Shown here one piece after another: positions 61,169 through 64,000 of a DNA stretch of 64,000 nt. The first letter of the stretch is position 1. Each line of letters begins with the position of its first letter. Below the pieces are notes generated by a model, which saw nothing but the letters and a program-made list of their open reading frames with translations, was not told the DNA's origin and did not search any database. A program made the translations under genes and the position numbers. The stretch covers positions 159,114,199-159,178,198 of the forward strand of contig OX235279.1 in the NCBI GenBank assembly GCA_944472155.2, in the 5' to 3' direction. The DNA comes from Trichobilharzia szidati (taxonomy: Eukaryota; Platyhelminthes; Trematoda; Strigeidida; Schistosomatidae).

Positions 61169-62189
61169 ATGGTTAACCAAAGTAAAAAGCAACGAACTCA
61201 ATCCCCTGTAAATCTGATGACTAATTTTAAGTCGTTGATTGCTACATCAAGCAACACACTCCCTACAAACGGTTATAGTGAGCCACATAACTCACTTGTA
61301 TGTCGTAAGCGTCGAGCTGAAACTGAGGATAAAACTGTACTGACAGCTAGTATTAGCACTACTCCCAAAAATTCAGTAGCCTCTGCTCATACAGAAACCC
61401 TCCCTACACCTTATGTGCCTATCGAAAAGCTCCAGCCTTCAAGCTCTGTTTCAGTACTATCTTCAGAAATAGAACTTCTAAAGCTGTCTATAGGAGAACT
61501 TAAGGCCGAGTTAAGGGAAATAAAAAACAATAAGTCAGTAAATCCTGGAATTTCTGAAACCAATACCAAAATATCCAAATTATCAGATCAGATCAGCGAT
61601 ATCAGATCGCAGGTCTGTGAACTGACACCTTTAACTGTTCTCATGAAAACTGTAGACCTTAACAAACTTGACACGGAGTCGGTGTCTATCTAAGGTGGAA
61701 AACCTCATTAACTTTGTTACTACAGAAGTAACAAAACGACTCGACACTAAACTAAATGCTATTGTCTACAACGTTCCGGACAATGAGGCACTAAAAAGGG
61801 TACAGCGCATCCTACTTAGTGAGGCGAAAATGCCCAACTCCAAGACTAGGTGCTACAGGCTGAAGAAGAGTCAACATGAAAAGTGTTGTCCTATTCGTTT
61901 TCAGTTCGAAACACCGGCAGAGGCCAGAAAATTCATCCACTCCCAACACACCCTATCGCAAGCCAGAAACTACAAACTAATAAAGGTTGCGGTGGACAAG
62001 ACAGTCATAGAAAGGCGCGTATTTAATTATCTCACTGAGTCTAATTGGGAAATAAACAATAGGACATTGCAAGCAGCAATTATACCCAACCCTTTGAGGG
62101 ATACCGTAGAATCCACCGCACCACCCCTCTCAAACAACACAGAATTATCCTCTCAGAGCGACACCAACCGAAAGGCCACTAAATTGTAA
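61169..62189 (+). pseudogene. Non-LTR ORF1 (coiled coil plus RRM-like domain), one frameshift
   Basis: ATG at 61169 opens a frame to 61693. It has a basic start (MVNQSKKQRTQSP), a Ser/Thr-rich linker, then a heptad-like stretch (IELLKLSIGELKAELREI, ISKLSDQISDIRSQVCEL) fit for a coiled coil. The frame then shifts; 61668-62189 continues with KVENLINFVTTEVTKRL and an RRM-like segment (NAIVYNVPDNEALKRVQ, CYRLKKSQHEKCCPIRF), typical of ORF1 proteins that coat element RNA. The shift near 61690 could be decay or programmed frameshifting. Confidence 0.72.
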
Positions 62190-62310
62190 TCAAATAGCCA
62201 GTAAAACTATACCACCTATTACCGTAGATATAGACATGTCACCAAATAATCCCGCAAAATAGTCAAAATCCCCCGAAAGTCGACCCTGTCCTCTCCTAGC
62301 CATAAGTCCA

Positions 62311-62751
62311 TTGGTAAAAAAGGAGAATATGACCCCAAATCATGCCAACAACAACAATGGCAGTATAAATAAGCCCACATTCCACACGGTCAATTGTATT
62401 GGCACCCACAACGTGCGAAATAACACCATGGCCCACACTGATAACCAACGCCACAACAATGCCACTCTCAATAGTACAAGTGGTAATAGTCAGAACTCGA
62501 CCACCAACAACTCAGGGTATTCACAGTATGGCACACAAATAAATTTTGATCGGATATATGGTACAAGTCTGCTGGGAACTAACCCACAAAGCAGTACACA
62601 CGAAACCCATACAAGGACACAACTAGTACCTAACAATAGGTGGAATAATAAACCATGGTCTTCACAAGGTCCCAGTCATTTTTTATCCCCTGCGTCCCTG
62701 TCAGCGTTGAAAAAACAGCTGGTAGGGATGTTAACACTCCTAAACCGCTAG
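62311..62751 (+). CDS. Asn/Thr/Ser-rich frame between ORF1 and ORF2
   Basis: 146-codon frame of low complexity (HANNNNGSINKPTF, NSQNSTTNNSGYSQYG). It overlaps the start of ORF2 by about 97 bp in another frame. It may be the ORF1 tail after further frame changes. No catalytic residues seen. Confidence 0.45.
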   Translation: MVKKENMTPNHANNNNGSINKPTFHTVNCIGTHNVRNNTMAHTDNQRHNNATLNSTSGNSQNSTTNNSGYSQYGTQINFDRIYGTSLLGTNPQSSTHETHTRTQLVPNNRWNNKPWSSQGPSHFLSPASLSALKKQLVGMLTLLNR

Positions 62752-64000
62752 TGCTGGCTCCCCCTTTGCATGAATATAGGAACAGTCTAGTTCACCCGTA
62801 TCCACTAAGCACACTTGATACATGCACAAGTTCAGGTCAAATAAAGATCCCTACCCACGTTTCCAGCTTAACTAAAAATAAAAATGCCTTAGCCTATAGC
62901 ACATCCAGTGCTCCAACGCTTAATTCTTCACCGAAAACAGCACACACCAACTCGATAGACATAGGTGAGCATGATGTTGAAACTCCTCTTAACATAGGGT
63001 CGTCATGTCAAACAGTACTACTGGGTGCTGAACCACATTCGGGGCTGATTAACGAACTTAAATACTTCAAATGCTATTTCAAATCTCGTCTTTACCTGAT
63101 CCTCATAAATGCTAGATCTGTTCTAAATAAACTACCGATGCTCAGAGCACTCACAGTAATATACAAACCCCCTATAATTGCCATCACTGAATCCTGGTGT
63201 GATTCGAACATACTGGGTGAAGAGATAAGCTTAGATAACTGCACACACTTTCGGTGTGACAGGGAAGGTGGTAAGGGAGGGGGTTTTCTCATATACTTTC
63301 TGAATGCACTTACTGTATCACAGCTAGAAAGTAGTACACTTAACATGCCTGAGACTTTATGGGTTAACTTACACTTAAATAACGCAATGGTATCAATTGG
63401 ATGCACTTACAGAGCACCTGGCACCTTTAGTAATTACGAGACCCAACTTATTAATACTCTGGAACAATTATCCACCCTACACTACGATCATAAGATCCTA
63501 TGTGGAGACTTTAACTTGCCAGAAATCAACTGGGATATACCCACAGGCCCAACTAAATTTGATAAGTTCTTGGGCACACTGGATATACTTGGCTGGAAAC
63601 AGACTGTCACAACCCCTACAAGAGGTAATAACGTACTAGACTTAATCTCCTGCCACAATATAAGTCCCCTTTCTACCCTAGTAGGTTCTGAGTTTTCAGG
63701 GAGTGACCACAAAACAGTGCTGTGTGCACTGCCACTTCTGTCAAGTAGCAATGCAGCCCATATCCCTACTTCACAACAAATAACTTACAGGAACTACAGT
63801 AAGGCAGACTGGACTCTAGTGAAATCAATGCTAAGATCCTCAGAATGGAGAGAGTACTTCTATACTGATAACCTCTCGAAAGCTCTAGACATCTTTTACT
63901 ATAACTCCAACACATGCTTAGATGCTGTCATCCCACTTCAAACACTAAAGTTTTCCCCACATAGAAAGTCATTCATAAAGCTAAAGGATCGTAGGAAACT
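62655..64000 (+). CDS. CR1/Jockey-type ORF2, AP endonuclease part (runs off edge)
   Basis: Open from ATG at 62655 to the window end, at least 448 codons with no stop. After a proline/serine-rich lead, the AP endonuclease starts: NARSVLNK (Asn152), AITESW (Glu179), GKGGGFLIYF, YRAPGTFS, CGDFNLPEINWD (Asp285, Asn287), NNVLDLISC and GSDHKTV (Asp351, His352). All metal- and phosphate-binding residues expected for the family are present. The RT would lie beyond the edge. A stop (TAA at 62649-62651) precedes the start in frame. The intact frame makes it the best candidate in this window for a recently active element, despite the ORF1 shift. Confidence 0.85.
   Translation, partial: MVFTRSQSFFIPCVPVSVEKTAGRDVNTPKPLVLAPPLHEYRNSLVHPYPLSTLDTCTSSGQIKIPTHVSSLTKNKNALAYSTSSAPTLNSSPKTAHTNSIDIGEHDVETPLNIGSSCQTVLLGAEPHSGLINELKYFKCYFKSRLYLILINARSVLNKLPMLRALTVIYKPPIIAITESWCDSNILGEEISLDNCTHFRCDREGGKGGGFLIYFLNALTVSQLESSTLNMPETLWVNLHLNNAMVSIGCTYRAPGTFSNYETQLINTLEQLSTLHYDHKILCGDFNLPEINWDIPTGPTKFDKFLGTLDILGWKQTVTTPTRGNNVLDLISCHNISPLSTLVGSEFSGSDHKTVLCALPLLSSSNAAHIPTSQQITYRNYSKADWTLVKSMLRSSEWREYFYTDNLSKALDIFYYNSNTCLDAVIPLQTLKFSPHRKSFIKLKDRRK

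Noticed and set aside
1..64000. CRISPR array, operon or bacterial gene cluster
   Set aside because: No regularly spaced short repeats and no bacterial-type coding density; all recognisable proteins are eukaryotic retroelement products.

Overview
The window looks like repeat-dense nuclear DNA of a flatworm, most likely a schistosome-type blood fluke. Three things point there: the mix of RTE-clade, CR1-like and other non-LTR retrotransposons; Penelope-like elements (PLEs) with GIY-YIG endonuclease domains; and tRNA-derived SINEs carrying hammerhead-ribozyme cores, a known schistosome peculiarity. The DNA is AT-rich with many (ATT)n and TTAA/AAAT tracts. There are no bacterial-type operons. Species assignment is inference.

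Almost everything recognisable is mobile-element sequence, and the dominant feature is a set of nested, nearly identical segmental duplications. (1) Positions 1-4975 (flank plus a broken CR1-like element) recur inverted at 51440-55749, bracketing the region between. (2) 4977-6810 is an inverted copy of 19021-20854, with a third copy at 34326-36151. (3) 8272-11652 recurs inverted at 27474-30854, and 11653-12391 inverted at about 25385-26135. (4) 15547-20850 recurs in direct orientation at 30852-36155, offset 15,305 bp. Copies 3 and 4 abut at 30852-30854, overlapping by about 3 bp.

Younger insertions mark the order of events. A PLE with head-to-head arms (20949-24237) lies in one copy of unit X; the third copy has the empty site near 36240. 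A 5'-truncated non-LTR element with a single open reading frame (26136-27474) interrupts one copy of an RTE endonuclease region and is absent from the inverted partner at 11652/11653.

From 37 to 51 kb there is mostly unassigned DNA with SINEs (39.1, 40.3-40.6 and 41.3-41.5 kb), LTR-like and PLE remnants, and RTE scraps. At 56.8-59.5 kb there is a palindrome with arms over 1.1 kb and an 8-base spacer at 58380-58387, carrying exon-like open segments that may come from a host gene. The window ends in a second CR1/Jockey-type element (61169 to beyond 64000), whose ORF2 endonuclease domain is open from 62655 to the edge.

No complete single-copy host gene is supported. Most reading frames are decayed retrotransposon protein. 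The best-preserved coding segments are the PLE frame (22293-24143), the non-LTR reverse transcriptase at 26399-27474 (minus) and the ORF2 at the right edge.
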